Shown piece after piece: positions 8,171 to 16,561 of a stretch of DNA of 64,000 nucleotides. Origin of the DNA: Alphaproteobacteria bacterium (GTDB lineage: Bacteria; Pseudomonadota; Alphaproteobacteria; Elsterales; Elsteraceae). Positions within the stretch are counted from its first letter, which is position 1, and every line of letters starts with the position of its first letter. The stretch lies in contig RDXE01000054.1 of the NCBI GenBank assembly GCA_004292755.1, positions 1-64,000 of the forward strand, given 5' to 3'. The position numbers were made by a program, and so were the translations under genes. Under the pieces are notes generated by a model that had not been told where the DNA came from, did not search any database, and saw only the letters and a list, made by a program, of their open reading frames with translations.

Positions 8171-10434
8171 GCCACCCCAATCAGCTTGAGACCGTTGGGG
8201 TTCCTGTCGCCCAAGTCGGCGCAATGGCGCGGGTGCTGGGGGAGCAGCCGTATCCTTGCGACCTCGCAGCTGCTGGGCTGTTGCACGCGGCTGTGTTGCG
8301 CAGCCCACACGCCCATGCGCGCATCCGCTCGATCTCTACTGAGCTGGCGGCACAGCAGCCTGGCGTGGCAGTGGTGGCGACGGCTGCGGATTTGGATGGT
8401 CCCCACACCCGCTTTGGCGTGCGCGTGCGCGACCAGCCGGTGCTGGCCAGTGGTGTTGTGCGCCATGTGGGCGAGCCTGTGGCGGCAATCGCTGCTGCCA
8501 CACCCCAGCAAGCGCTGGCCGCCCTGGCGTTCATCCAGGTGGAGTATGAGGTGCTGGCGCCGGTGCCCACCATTGCCGCTGCGCTGGCCGCTGATGCCCC
8601 AGCCTTGTTCCCAGAAGCGTCCGCCACCAGCCTTCCCGTTTATGGCCCTGGTGCCGCCGCCTGTGCCGAGCCCAGCCCCAACATCCTGTGGGAGTTCACT
8701 CTCCGCGACCCGACCTTCGATGCCGTCTGGGCTGGTGCGGCACAGGTGTTTGAGGATCGCTACAGCTTTGCCCGCGCTTCCCACTATCACCTGGAGCCCT
8801 TTGCCTGCCTCGCCCGCTGGAGTGGGGAGGGGTTGAGCATCGACACCTGCAACCAGGATCCTTTCCTGTTGCGCCAGGACCTTGCGCGCATCTTTGCCCT
8901 GCCAGAGCATCGCGTCCGCGTGGCGGCCCATGCCACTGGCGCGGGGTTCGGCGCGAAATCCTATTGCAAACTGGAACCTCTGGCGGCGCTGCTCGCGCGT
9001 TTGGCCCGTCGACCCGTCCGTCTTGTCTCCAGCTTTGATGAGGAGATGCTGTCGGTCACCCAGCATGGGGCAGAGATCGTGGTGCGCACCGCCCTCAGCC
9101 GTGACGGCGCCCCGCTGGCGCGGGAGATGCTGATTGACCTGGACGGGGGCGCCTATGCCGATGCCTCCGCCCTGGTTGCGGACAAGGCGGGCTATCGCGG
9201 CTTTGGCCCCTATCGCTGGCAGGCCGTGGCCTGCCGGGTGCGGGTGGTGCGCACCACGACGGCCCCTGCTGGCAGCTATCGCGGCTTCGGCGGCACCCAG
9301 ACCAGCTGGGCGGGCGAGCGGCAGATCGACAGCCTGTGTCGCCGTCTCGCCCTTGACCCGATCGCGTGGCGTCGGGCGCATCTGCTGCGCGTTGGCGAGG
9401 CGTGGTGGCCCGGCGAGGCAGGGATGGACAGCGATTTGAGCGGCGGGCTAGCCGCCGTGGTGGCTGCCCTCGACCCGCCCGCCGCCCCACACGCAGCGCG
9501 GCCTCGCGGGGTGGGGGTGGCGATTGGCTTGAAGGATGGCGGCGGCGAGGCGCGCCCCGCCAATGCCGCGGTGCGTCTGACCGCTGACGGCACCGCCATT
9601 GTTCAAGCGGGCGTGGTGGAAATAGGACAGGGCGCCACCACGGCGCTGGCGCAAGTGGCGGCCGAGCGTCTGGGTCTGCCGCTGGATCGCGTTACGGTTG
9701 CAGCAGTCGACACCGATCTCTCCCCCCATGATCTTGGCACCCATGCCAGCTCCGGTATGGCGGTGACGGCCGCGGCGGTTGCCGCTGCAGCCGACGATGT
9801 GGTGGCACAGCTGCGCGCCCTCGCGGGCCGAGCCGAAGCCGTGGTGCACGCGGGCACCGTGGAGGGCGAGCCAGTGGCTAGTCTGCTCAAGCGCCGGTTT
9901 GGCCCCTATGGCGCTGACGTGATCGGTCGCGCCACGGTGCAAGCACCCCGAAGCGAGGGGCTGCCCCTGCGCAGCCAACGGCTGTACTGGATGCCGTCCT
10001 GGGCTGCGGCTGAAGTGGAGGTTGACCCGCTGACTGGTCAGGTGCGCGTGCTGCAGCTGGTGGTTGCAGGGGACCCTGGCACTGCTGTCAACGTCCTGGG
10101 CTGCATCGGCCAAGTGGAGGGGGCTGCAGTTCAGGGACTGGGCCAAGCCTTGTTTGAGCATCTGCGTGTGGACAGCGCGGGCCAACCGCTCAACGCCACC
10201 CCCTGGTCCTATCGCGCACCACGGGCAACCGACCTGCCACCGGTGTTCCGCACCTTGATTCTGGAAAGCGGCCTCGGCCCTGGTCCGTTTGGCGCCAAAG
10301 GCATCGGCGAAAGCGGCAACCTCGCCATCCCAGCCGCCATCGCGAACGCCATCGAAGCCGCCACCGGCGCAGCTCTTACCAGCCTACCCCTCACTCCGGA
10401 GGCAGTGTTTCGGGCGTTGCATGTGGATAGCTAA
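8167..10434 (+). CDS. molybdopterin-binding hydroxylase subunit, xanthine dehydrogenase family
   Basis: A protein of 755 residues, the molybdenum cofactor subunit. Family landmarks in order are LLHAAVLRSPHAHARI (N-terminal domain), GAGFGAKSYCKLEP, PAGSYRGFGGTQ, a GQGATTALAQ segment, and GPFGAKGIGESGN, where Glu715 aligns with the catalytic Glu of the KGxGE motif. It lacks the AYRCSFR loop of aerobic CO dehydrogenase, so it is not a CO oxidiser. The ATG at 8167 overlaps the small-subunit stop (ATGA); an apparent upstream extension in frame is rejected. With uraH upstream, xanthine or hypoxanthine to urate is the best substrate guess, but these trimeric enzymes also act on other N-heterocycles. 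No xdhC-like maturation gene is present in the window. Confidence 0.9.
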   Translation: MSHPNQLETVGVPVAQVGAMARVLGEQPYPCDLAAAGLLHAAVLRSPHAHARIRSISTELAAQQPGVAVVATAADLDGPHTRFGVRVRDQPVLASGVVRHVGEPVAAIAAATPQQALAALAFIQVEYEVLAPVPTIAAALAADAPALFPEASATSLPVYGPGAAACAEPSPNILWEFTLRDPTFDAVWAGAAQVFEDRYSFARASHYHLEPFACLARWSGEGLSIDTCNQDPFLLRQDLARIFALPEHRVRVAAHATGAGFGAKSYCKLEPLAALLARLARRPVRLVSSFDEEMLSVTQHGAEIVVRTALSRDGAPLAREMLIDLDGGAYADASALVADKAGYRGFGPYRWQAVACRVRVVRTTTAPAGSYRGFGGTQTSWAGERQIDSLCRRLALDPIAWRRAHLLRVGEAWWPGEAGMDSDLSGGLAAVVAALDPPAAPHAARPRGVGVAIGLKDGGGEARPANAAVRLTADGTAIVQAGVVEIGQGATTALAQVAAERLGLPLDRVTVAAVDTDLSPHDLGTHASSGMAVTAAAVAAAADDVVAQLRALAGRAEAVVHAGTVEGEPVASLLKRRFGPYGADVIGRATVQAPRSEGLPLRSQRLYWMPSWAAAEVEVDPLTGQVRVLQLVVAGDPGTAVNVLGCIGQVEGAAVQGLGQALFEHLRVDSAGQPLNATPWSYRAPRATDLPPVFRTLILESGLGPGPFGAKGIGESGNLAIPAAIANAIEAATGAALTSLPLTPEAVFRALHVDS

Positions 10435-10560
10435 AGTGGCATTGCCGGGGAAGGTTTAGGCAGCCCTTGTCAAGGAAATTTTTCATGATTCAGATAAGTC
10501 CCAGAAATATCTTGAAGAATCGGACTGGTGCCAGTACCTTTGTCCGGCATGGAGGCCGCG

Positions 10561-10944
10561 ATGTCGTATACCCAAGCGATGGGGGCGCCAGTTCGAGATC
10601 GGGACAGAGTGTTAACCGAGGCTGTGCTAAAGGCGGCAGGGTTGCTCGATCTTTCCGATCACGCGCTTGAGCAGATATTGCAACTGGATGCGGGTATCAT
10701 CGCCAGCGTACGCGATGGGCAAACCGTTTTCGCAGAGGGTAGCACGGCGTTCAGCCGTGGCACGTCCTTAGCACGTCTCTTTCGGTCATTAGATGCTCTC
10801 GTTGGCGGCAATGAAGACATCGCCCGACAGTGGCTCCGGACAAAAAACACGGTTCTAAAGGCAATTCCGCTGGAATTGATTCAAAGTGGCGATGGATTAG
10901 ATCATGTTATCGTCTATCTTGACTCCAGACGCGCTCAAATCTAA
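10561..10944 (+). CDS. RES/Xre-type antitoxin (DUF2384)
   Basis: A protein of about 127 residues of the Xre-like antitoxin family that pairs with RES toxins. It has an N-terminal helical region (DRVLTEAVLKAAGLLDLSD) and a C-terminal MbcA/ParS-type toxin-binding part (LFRSLDALVGGNEDIARQW, then a long helix ending LDSRRAQI). Start 10561 follows GGAGG by five bases; an in-frame ATG at 10528 would give 11 more residues. It overlaps the toxin gene by 41 bases. Such antitoxins neutralise the toxin and usually repress their own promoter; a weak TTGTCA/17 bp/TCAGAT promoter-like pair is at 10467-10495. Codon and base use is less GC-rich than the flanking xanthine dehydrogenase, suggesting acquisition. 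Confidence 0.86.
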   Translation: MSYTQAMGAPVRDRDRVLTEAVLKAAGLLDLSDHALEQILQLDAGIIASVRDGQTVFAEGSTAFSRGTSLARLFRSLDALVGGNEDIARQWLRTKNTVLKAIPLELIQSGDGLDHVIVYLDSRRAQI

Positions 10945-11671
10945 TCGAAGAGTATTCGAAGGATTGGTTTGGCGATCTGTTGAGGCGCAGCATAAAATAT
11001 CGACCAGAAAGCTGGTCGATTCGATAGAATCGCAAAGCCTGTTGGAAGAGATTTTGGAAAAGTATAAGCCATTAGTGCCAGTGCAGTGCCAACATCTACA
11101 TTACTTGTTGTCGACACCTTTTCGATATGACTCGACTCCACCCTTAGGGTCGCGCTTTCGCCGTGCCGGACAACGCGAGGCGGTGTTTTACGGTGCTGAG
11201 CGCTCAGAGACTGCCATAGTCGAGATGGCCTTCTATCGTCTTTTGTTCTTCGCGGAGTCGCCTGGGTTGAACCCGAGAGGCCAATACTCTGAATACACCG
11301 TCTTCTCGGCAAAGGTTAAAACAGGGTCATTGATTGATCTGAGTGAACCGCCGTATGCCGCTTACGAACAACACTGGTCACATTTGAGTGATTACCTCCC
11401 GTCCCAGACTCTCGCAGATCAACTGAGGCAGGAGCATGTGGACGGCATCCGATACAAATCAGTGAGGGATATCTCGGGTGGGCGGAATTTAGCCCTATTC
11501 TCATGTTCGGTTTTTGTTGAACCTAAGCCGGTTGACCAGCAAACCTGGAGATTGGTCATCGGTTCCACTACGATTACAGCCATCTGCGAATCAACACGGG
11601 ACTTCTATGAAATTCCGATTTCACAGTTCCACGCCGATCCGCGTTTAGCAGTCATCACCCAGCGCACATAG
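10904..11671 (+). CDS. RES-domain toxin
   Basis: A protein of 255 residues with a central RES domain. Members of this family are ADP-ribosyltransferase-like enzymes that deplete cellular NAD+ (known for the family). The motif Arg, Tyr and Glu can be recognised in SRFRRAGQREAVFYGAERSE and AIVEMAFYR (about 82-115), with a later GRNLALFSCS giving the Ser. It starts within the antitoxin gene, which is the normal antitoxin-first arrangement. The pair sits between the xanthine-dehydrogenase genes and the allantoate-hydrolase gene and is unrelated to purine breakdown; it is probably an inserted stabilising or anti-phage module. Its stop is 31 bases from the convergent hydrolase gene. Confidence 0.9.
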   Translation: MLSSILTPDALKSNRRVFEGLVWRSVEAQHKISTRKLVDSIESQSLLEEILEKYKPLVPVQCQHLHYLLSTPFRYDSTPPLGSRFRRAGQREAVFYGAERSETAIVEMAFYRLLFFAESPGLNPRGQYSEYTVFSAKVKTGSLIDLSEPPYAAYEQHWSHLSDYLPSQTLADQLRQEHVDGIRYKSVRDISGGRNLALFSCSVFVEPKPVDQQTWRLVIGSTTITAICESTRDFYEIPISQFHADPRLAVITQRT

Positions 11672-11701
11672 CGAACGGCATTGGGTTACGTCCATCAACG
11701 C

Positions 11702-12976
11702 TCACACCACCCCCGCCATCGCAAGCAGGGTGGCGGCCAGAACGCGGGTGCCGTTGGTGAGGTCCTGTGGCGTTGCGAATTCGGCTTCGTTGTGGCTGAC
11801 GCCACGCTCGCAGGGAATGAAGATCATGCCAGCTGGGGCGAGGCGGGCGACGTAGCCAGCGTCGTGACCGGCTCCGGACGGCATCACGAGGTAGGGCAGC
11901 CCAAGCGCCTTCGTCGCGGCCTCTACTCGATCAACCACCTGTTGGTCGAACACCATCGGTGCGCTGGCATTGGTGACCCGCACGGTTGCGGTGCAGGGGG
12001 CAACGGCGGCCGTGATGGTGGCTGGAATGGCATCGGCCAAACGGTCGAGGGTGGCTTTGTCCGGGTGGCGCATGTCGATGGTGAAGTGCACGCGGTTCGG
12101 CACCGTGTTCGGGCTGCCAGGGTCTACCAGAAAGCGGCCAATGGTGAAGCGCAGCGTGTCCTCTGGGTCACGCGTTACGTCGTACAGGGCGCTGACCACG
12201 GCGTGGGCCGATCGCAAGGCGTCGCGGCGCTGGCCAACGGGGCAGGTGCCTGCGTGGGCTGTCTCGCCGGTGATGTCCACCTCGAACCAGCGCATGCCCT
12301 GGATGCCGGTGACCACGCCGATGCGCGCTCCCGCTGCCTCCAGGCGTGGTCCCTGCTCAATGTGCGCTTCCACATACCCGCCCACGACGCCCGGCAGGGG
12401 CCGCGTGATCGGAGCAGGCGTGGCGGCCAGCGTCGCTGCCAGGGCGTCGGCAAAGCGCACGCCGCTGGTGTCGCGCACCTCGGCAAACGCCTCGACTGAT
12501 TTCTGACCGGCGAACACCATCGAGCCCATGGTGCCGGGCGCGAACCGACCGCCCTCCTCATTGGTCCAGGCAACCACCTCCACGGGAGCGACCGTGGCGA
12601 TGCCCGCGTCCTCCAAGGCTTCCAGCACCTCAAATCCAGCGAGCACGCCATAGATGCCATCAAACCGGCCACCGCGCGGTTGGGTGTCCATGTGGCTGCC
12701 TGTAACGATTGGCGCGCGGCTGGACTCCGTGCCGCGGCGGCGAATGTAGAGGTTGGCGATGGCGTCCTGGCTCACCTCAAACCCGCGGGCCGTGGCCCAG
12801 CCAACCAGCATCTGCCGGGCGGCGATATCCTCCGCCGTGAAGCAGGCGCGGTTGACGCCCGCGCGGTCGGGCCGCGGTCCAGGGATTGCGCCATGAGCCG
12901 CCATATCCGCGTGGCGCTGCCACAGGCGATCCTGGTTGATGCTGGCAAGCAGGGTGGCTGGCAGGGCAGCAGACAT
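11702..12976 (-). CDS. allC: M20-family amidohydrolase, probable allantoate amidohydrolase
   Basis: A protein of 424 residues of the Zn-dependent AllC/HyuC group, cytoplasmic. Metal ligands are visible in GSHMDTQPRGGRFDG (His95, Asp106), TNEEGGRF (Glu140/141), VEAHIEQGP (His205) and GVSHNEAEF (His395). The SGAGHDA motif near residue 365 is typical of the carbamoyl-amidase and allantoate branch. The start at 12976 follows TGGAG at 7 bases; an upstream in-frame extension lacks conservation and was dropped. Lying between the xanthine oxidation genes and puuE, it most likely hydrolyses allantoate to ureidoglycine/ureidoglycolate. N-carbamoyl-amino-acid hydrolase and beta-ureidopropionase are alternatives within the same family, so the symbol is provisional. 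Confidence 0.78.
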   Translation of the reverse strand: MSAALPATLLASINQDRLWQRHADMAAHGAIPGPRPDRAGVNRACFTAEDIAARQMLVGWATARGFEVSQDAIANLYIRRRGTESSRAPIVTGSHMDTQPRGGRFDGIYGVLAGFEVLEALEDAGIATVAPVEVVAWTNEEGGRFAPGTMGSMVFAGQKSVEAFAEVRDTSGVRFADALAATLAATPAPITRPLPGVVGGYVEAHIEQGPRLEAAGARIGVVTGIQGMRWFEVDITGETAHAGTCPVGQRRDALRSAHAVVSALYDVTRDPEDTLRFTIGRFLVDPGSPNTVPNRVHFTIDMRHPDKATLDRLADAIPATITAAVAPCTATVRVTNASAPMVFDQQVVDRVEAATKALGLPYLVMPSGAGHDAGYVARLAPAGMIFIPCERGVSHNEAEFATPQDLTNGTRVLAATLLAMAGVV

Positions 12977-13117
12977 GATGGCTCCACAGGTGCACAGATG
13001 ACGGTTGGAGGGAGGCTTGCGCCTACCGCCCACCAAGACTTGTTCCAAATCCAAATGTAAGCCTGCGGAACGGCGATGGCGTCCGTCAAGGCTGCCGAGC
13101 AGTCGACGGCGGAGGGA

Positions 13118-14410
13118 CTATGCCGGTTCCCGCTCCGGCATCAGACAGCCCGTCAGGTCCGCACCGCTGAGGTCCGCCCCTTCCAGCTTGGCGTCGGTCA
13201 GATTGGCATCGGTCAGCAAGGCCCGCCGAAGGATTGCACCAGCCAGATTGGTTGGCAGGGAATTCCCGGTGCTCTCCCCCGTCGCCAGATTGACGAGGGG
13301 CAGCGGCGACAAGTCAGCTTCTTCCAGATTGGCGTCGGTCAAATCCGCCTTCGAGAGATCGGTGCCAAGGAAACAGCCGCCGCGCAAGTCGGCCTCAATC
13401 ATCCGCGCGCCGGTCAAGTTGGCGGCCAGCAACCGTGCCCCGATCAACGTTGCCCGGCTGAGGTTGGCGCCGGACATGTCGGCGCACGCAAGGTCAAGAC
13501 CGGTCAAATCCAGCCCACTCAAATCAATGCCGTGGGCAACCATGCGCACGCCGTCGCGTCCCTCCGTGTGGAACCACAGCAGGTGCTGAAGGTAGGCATC
13601 TTGGAACGCCTTGGGCAGATGCTCAATCCGCGTGGCGACAAAGCTGCCCGAAGTGTTGGCATTGCGCAGGCGGGTGCCGGTGAGGTCGGCGCCCATCAAA
13701 TTTGTGCGGGTGAGCTGAGCGCCGTCGAGAGAGGCATCGCGCAGCTTCGCCCCCACCAGACTGGCGCCGTCCAGGCGGGAGCCGGACAGGTTCGCCCCTT
13801 CAAGGTCGGCGAAGGCAAGATCCACACCACTCAGATCAGCGCCCGCCAAGTCCACCGAACGCGCCTTCAGCCCCACCATCGAGGCGCCCGCGAGCTGCGC
13901 GCGCTGAAGGTTGGCATTGTCGAGCTTGGCCCCAACCAGCGTGGTGCGCAGCAATTCCTCCGGCTTGCCGACGGTTTGCAGGCGCCCAGCCGACAGGTTG
14001 GTATCCGACAGGTCAGCACCGCGCAGGTTGGCCAAGCGCAGACGGGCGCCGCGCAAATCTGCCCGGTGGAGAATCGAATCCGTCAGCACGGCCTGGGTGA
14101 GATCGCAACAGAACAAGTCCGCAAAGCTAAGATCGCAGGAGGCGATGGTTGCCTTGACCAAACTGGCGCCCGACAGCTTGATTTCCCGCAGCTGCAGATT
14201 GCGCAGCTTTAACCCCTTCAAATCCCGTCGCGACAGGTCAGCCCGGACACCTCCCGGCTGGCGATGCACATGACGACCATGGCGGGCAAGCATCGCCCGC
14301 AGATCATCGTGAGAGGGGGGAGGCTCAAGCGTTGACACGACTGCCAAGATTCCCTGACTTGTTGTTTCTGTCCAGTGGGTGCCACTGGGTGCGACGGTGG
14401 TGCTCACCAT
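13118..14410 (-). CDS. two-module pentapeptide-repeat protein
   Basis: A protein of about 430 residues made almost entirely of A(D/N)LxG-type pentapeptide repeats, which fold as a right-handed quadrilateral beta-helix. The first run spans about residues 56-252. It is followed by a helical linker at about 255-294 (HLPKAFQ through the LQHLLWFHTEGRDG segment) and a second run from about 295 to the end. A similar LARHGRHVHRQPGG lead-in precedes the first run, so the protein looks like two copies of a lead-in plus helix module. No signal peptide or enzyme domain is seen. It is encoded between allC and puuE, divergent from puuE. The ATG at 14410 has no good ribosome site; a GTG at 14338 is an alternative. 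Function unknown. Confidence 0.85.
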   Translation of the reverse strand: MVSTTVAPSGTHWTETTSQGILAVVSTLEPPPSHDDLRAMLARHGRHVHRQPGGVRADLSRRDLKGLKLRNLQLREIKLSGASLVKATIASCDLSFADLFCCDLTQAVLTDSILHRADLRGARLRLANLRGADLSDTNLSAGRLQTVGKPEELLRTTLVGAKLDNANLQRAQLAGASMVGLKARSVDLAGADLSGVDLAFADLEGANLSGSRLDGASLVGAKLRDASLDGAQLTRTNLMGADLTGTRLRNANTSGSFVATRIEHLPKAFQDAYLQHLLWFHTEGRDGVRMVAHGIDLSGLDLTGLDLACADMSGANLSRATLIGARLLAANLTGARMIEADLRGGCFLGTDLSKADLTDANLEEADLSPLPLVNLATGESTGNSLPTNLAGAILRRALLTDANLTDAKLEGADLSGADLTGCLMPEREPA

Positions 14411-14432
14411 GGGTTGGAGGCGAGGCAGTCCA

Positions 14433-15347
14433 ATGACACAAGCAGCGTATCCTCGCGATCTCGTCGGCTATGGCCGCACTCCACCCCATGCCGCTTGGCC
14501 GAACGATGCGCGTATCGCAATAAGCTTTGTCTTAAACTACGAAGAAGGTGGCGAGAACTGCATTTTGCACGGCGACCCCGCCAGCGAGGCATTCCTGTCA
14601 GAGATTGTGGGCGCACAGGCCTTGCCCGGTGTGCGCCACCTGAACATGGAATCAATCTATGAATACGGCAGCCGGGCTGGGTTCTGGCGCCTTCATCGCT
14701 TGTTCACCCAGCGCCAGTTGCCGGTCACCGTCTACGCCGTCGCGATGGCGTTGGAGCGTCACCCAGAGGCCGCCGCTGCCATGGTCGAGGCAGGCTGGGA
14801 GATTGCTTCCCACGGCTGGCGTTGGATCGAGCACCAGTACATGGATCAGGAGGAGGAGCGTCGCCACATCCACACCGCCATCGACAGTTTGACCCGCATC
14901 ACTGGGCGGCGTCCGGTCGGGTGGTACACGGGCCGGTGTTCACCCAACACCCGCGCGCTGGTGGTGGAGGCGGGGGGCTTTTTGTATGACAGCGACAGCT
15001 ACGCCGACGATCTGCCCTATTGGGAAACCGTGGCAGGCAAGCCGCATCTGGTGATCCCCTACACCCTCGACAGCAACGACATGCGCTTTGCAACCGCCCA
15101 GGGCTTCAATTCGGGTGACCAGTTCGAAGCCTATCTGCGCGACGCGTTCGACGTGCTGTATGCCGAGGGGGCGGACCAGCCAAAGATGCTCTCGATTGGT
15201 CTCCACTGCCGCCTGATCGGCCGCCCCGGGCGGATTGCCGCGTTGCAGCGGTTTCTGGATCACATCCAGTCCCATGATCGGGTGTGGGTGTGCACCCGAG
15301 AGCAGATCGCCCGCCACTGGCACGCCACCCATCCACCCCGCGGCTGA
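14433..15347 (+). CDS. puuE: allantoinase, PuuE (polysaccharide-deacetylase fold)
   Basis: A protein of 304 residues of the metal-independent allantoinase type found in uricolytic bacteria, which hydrolyses allantoin to allantoate. The N-terminus PRDLVGYGRTPPHAAWP and NYEEGGENC (about 35-43) are diagnostic of PuuE, and the NodB-like fold continues through EIASHGWRWIEHQ and GWYTGRCSPNTR. It ends in KMLSIGLHCRLIGRPGR. ATG 14433 matches the family N-terminus and is preceded by GGAGG 12 bases upstream; in-frame upstream ATGs only add non-conserved residues. Some relatives are fused to OHCU decarboxylase (UraD); this one is not. It completes the allantoin to allantoate step beside the AllC-type hydrolase. 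Confidence 0.95.
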   Translation: MTQAAYPRDLVGYGRTPPHAAWPNDARIAISFVLNYEEGGENCILHGDPASEAFLSEIVGAQALPGVRHLNMESIYEYGSRAGFWRLHRLFTQRQLPVTVYAVAMALERHPEAAAAMVEAGWEIASHGWRWIEHQYMDQEEERRHIHTAIDSLTRITGRRPVGWYTGRCSPNTRALVVEAGGFLYDSDSYADDLPYWETVAGKPHLVIPYTLDSNDMRFATAQGFNSGDQFEAYLRDAFDVLYAEGADQPKMLSIGLHCRLIGRPGRIAALQRFLDHIQSHDRVWVCTREQIARHWHATHPPRG

Positions 15348-15360
15348 CCAGACCGGGAGA

Positions 15361-15424
15361 CATCTGCGCAGGAACTCAGGGGTGCGCATCTGCGCACGAA
15401 CTCAGGGGTGCGCATCTGCGCACA
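15361..15424. repeat. 26-bp tandem repeat carrying 16-bp palindromes upstream of azlC
   Basis: Two and a half copies of a 26-bp unit are seen at 15361-15386, 15387-15412 and a partial copy from 15413. The unit boundaries create two identical perfect inverted repeats, GTGCGCATCTGCGCAC, at 15382-15397 and 15408-15423 (7-bp arms, 2-bp spacer), exactly 26 bp apart, or about two and a half helical turns. A further inverted repeat, TGGCTA-TGC-TAGCCA, is at 15445-15459, just before the azlC start. The layout resembles paired operator sites for a dimeric regulator, but no regulator gene is adjacent. Confidence 0.8.
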
Positions 15425-15465
15425 ACGCATGGAAGCGGCAGGGCTGGCTATGCTAGCCAACCCTC

Positions 15466-16197
15466 ATGATTGAGCCTGCATCCACTCCGTCCACCCCCGA
15501 CATTGCCGGACGAGGCTTCACGTGGGCTGGCTTTGTGGATGGTTGCCGGGTGGCGATGCCGTTCGTGATTGGGGCAGTGCCATTTGGCCTCGTGGTGGGT
15601 CTGACGGGCGCGGCCAAGGGTCTCAGCATGGCGGAGATCGGCTTGATGTCCGCCCTGGTGTTCGCTGGTGCCTCCCAGATGGCTGCGCTGGAGCTGTGGA
15701 CCAGTCCCCCCTCCCTGGTGGCCCTCGCGTTTGCGGCGTTCTGGATCAATCTGCGCTTCACCATGATGAGCGCGGCCCTGTACCCCAGCCTTGGGCGAAT
15801 TGGCGGCATTCGGGTTTGGGTTGGTCTCGCGATCCTGGTGGACCATGCCTGGGCTCTGTCCATGACCCGGTTTCAGACCCATCGCATCGATGCCGGGTTT
15901 TTCTTTGGTGTCGGCTTCGCGATCTGGGTTGTGTGGCTGCTCGCCACCCTGGCAGGCCATGCCAGTGGCAGCCTCGTGCGCGAGCCTGCGCGCTATGGTC
16001 TGGATTTCGCCGCGACAGCTGGTTTCATCGCGCTGCTGCTGCCCTCCTGGAAAAGCCGGGCACGAGATTTGATGCCTTGGCTGGTCGCTGCTGGCGCGGC
16101 TCTGGTTGCCAGCTGGTTGGTCGCAGGCGCCTGGCCGGTGGTGATCGGCGGACTGGCGGGCAGCATTGCGGGGGCCTTGCGCGATGCTCGGCGCTGA
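15466..16197 (+). CDS. azlC: AzlC-family branched-chain amino acid exporter, large subunit
   Basis: A protein of 243 residues with several hydrophobic transmembrane segments. The AzlC hallmarks are visible: GAVPFGLVVG in the first segment, SALVFAGASQMAALEL, and FWINLRFTMMSAALYPSLG. With the small AzlD partner it forms an inner-membrane exporter; characterised members export branched-chain amino acids, but the substrate here is not shown by sequence. It overlaps azlD by 14 bases. The palindromic tandem repeats just upstream are the likely place of control. It is separated from puuE by 118 bases and probably has its own promoter. Confidence 0.93.
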   Translation: MIEPASTPSTPDIAGRGFTWAGFVDGCRVAMPFVIGAVPFGLVVGLTGAAKGLSMAEIGLMSALVFAGASQMAALELWTSPPSLVALAFAAFWINLRFTMMSAALYPSLGRIGGIRVWVGLAILVDHAWALSMTRFQTHRIDAGFFFGVGFAIWVVWLLATLAGHASGSLVREPARYGLDFAATAGFIALLLPSWKSRARDLMPWLVAAGAALVASWLVAGAWPVVIGGLAGSIAGALRDARR

Positions 16198-16507
16198 TCT
16201 GTGGGAGATCGACCTAGCCACCCTGGCGGCGATCCTGGCGATGACCGCGGCCACGCTGGTGTGCCGTTTCGGCGGCTATCTGATCATCGCCCGCTTGCCG
16301 AAGAGCCGATTTCTCGATGCGTGGCTGTCGCATTTGCCAGGCGCGATGTTTGTCGCCCTGGTGGTACCAGCCCTTGCGCGCGGCGGGGTGGCGTTTTGGA
16401 TCGGGGCTGTCGCGGTGTTGGTCGCCGCACGGGCCAAGCTGCCCTTGATCGTGGCCCTGTGTGCTGGTGTCGGCGTGGTTGCCGCCATCCGGGCGTTGGG
16501 GTTCTAG
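16184..16507 (+). CDS. azlD: AzlD-family small exporter subunit
   Basis: A protein of 107 residues with about four hydrophobic segments, the usual size of AzlD. Typical sequence is TLVCRFGGYLIIARLP near the start, LSHLPGAMFVALVVPA and a final IVALCAGVGVVAAI helix. The ATG at 16184 lies inside the end of azlC, in another frame, which is the normal arrangement. It acts with AzlC as a two-component amino acid exporter in the inner membrane. Downstream, GATGCG/CGCATC arms at about 16528-16549 form a short stem between it and the convergent small gene. Confidence 0.9.
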   Translation: MLGADLWEIDLATLAAILAMTAATLVCRFGGYLIIARLPKSRFLDAWLSHLPGAMFVALVVPALARGGVAFWIGAVAVLVAARAKLPLIVALCAGVGVVAAIRALGF

Positions 16508-16561
16508 GGGATTGGACGGCGACCGGCTGATGCGCGCTGCCGTCGCATCACGGCACGGGTC

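Noticed and set aside
7900-9381. 493-codon frame antisense to the molybdenum subunit
   Set aside because: Low-complexity His/Gln/Arg-rich shadow of a real gene.
8167-10434. Aerobic CO dehydrogenase (coxL)
   Set aside because: The AYRCSFR active-site loop is absent; SYRGFGG is found instead, and uraH is in the operon.
13076-14212. 378-codon frame opposite the pentapeptide protein
   Set aside because: The repeating composition is a mirror of the pentapeptide codons and not an independent protein.
15361-15424. CRISPR array
   Set aside because: The 26-bp units are contiguous, without spacers, and only two and a half copies exist; no cas genes are present.
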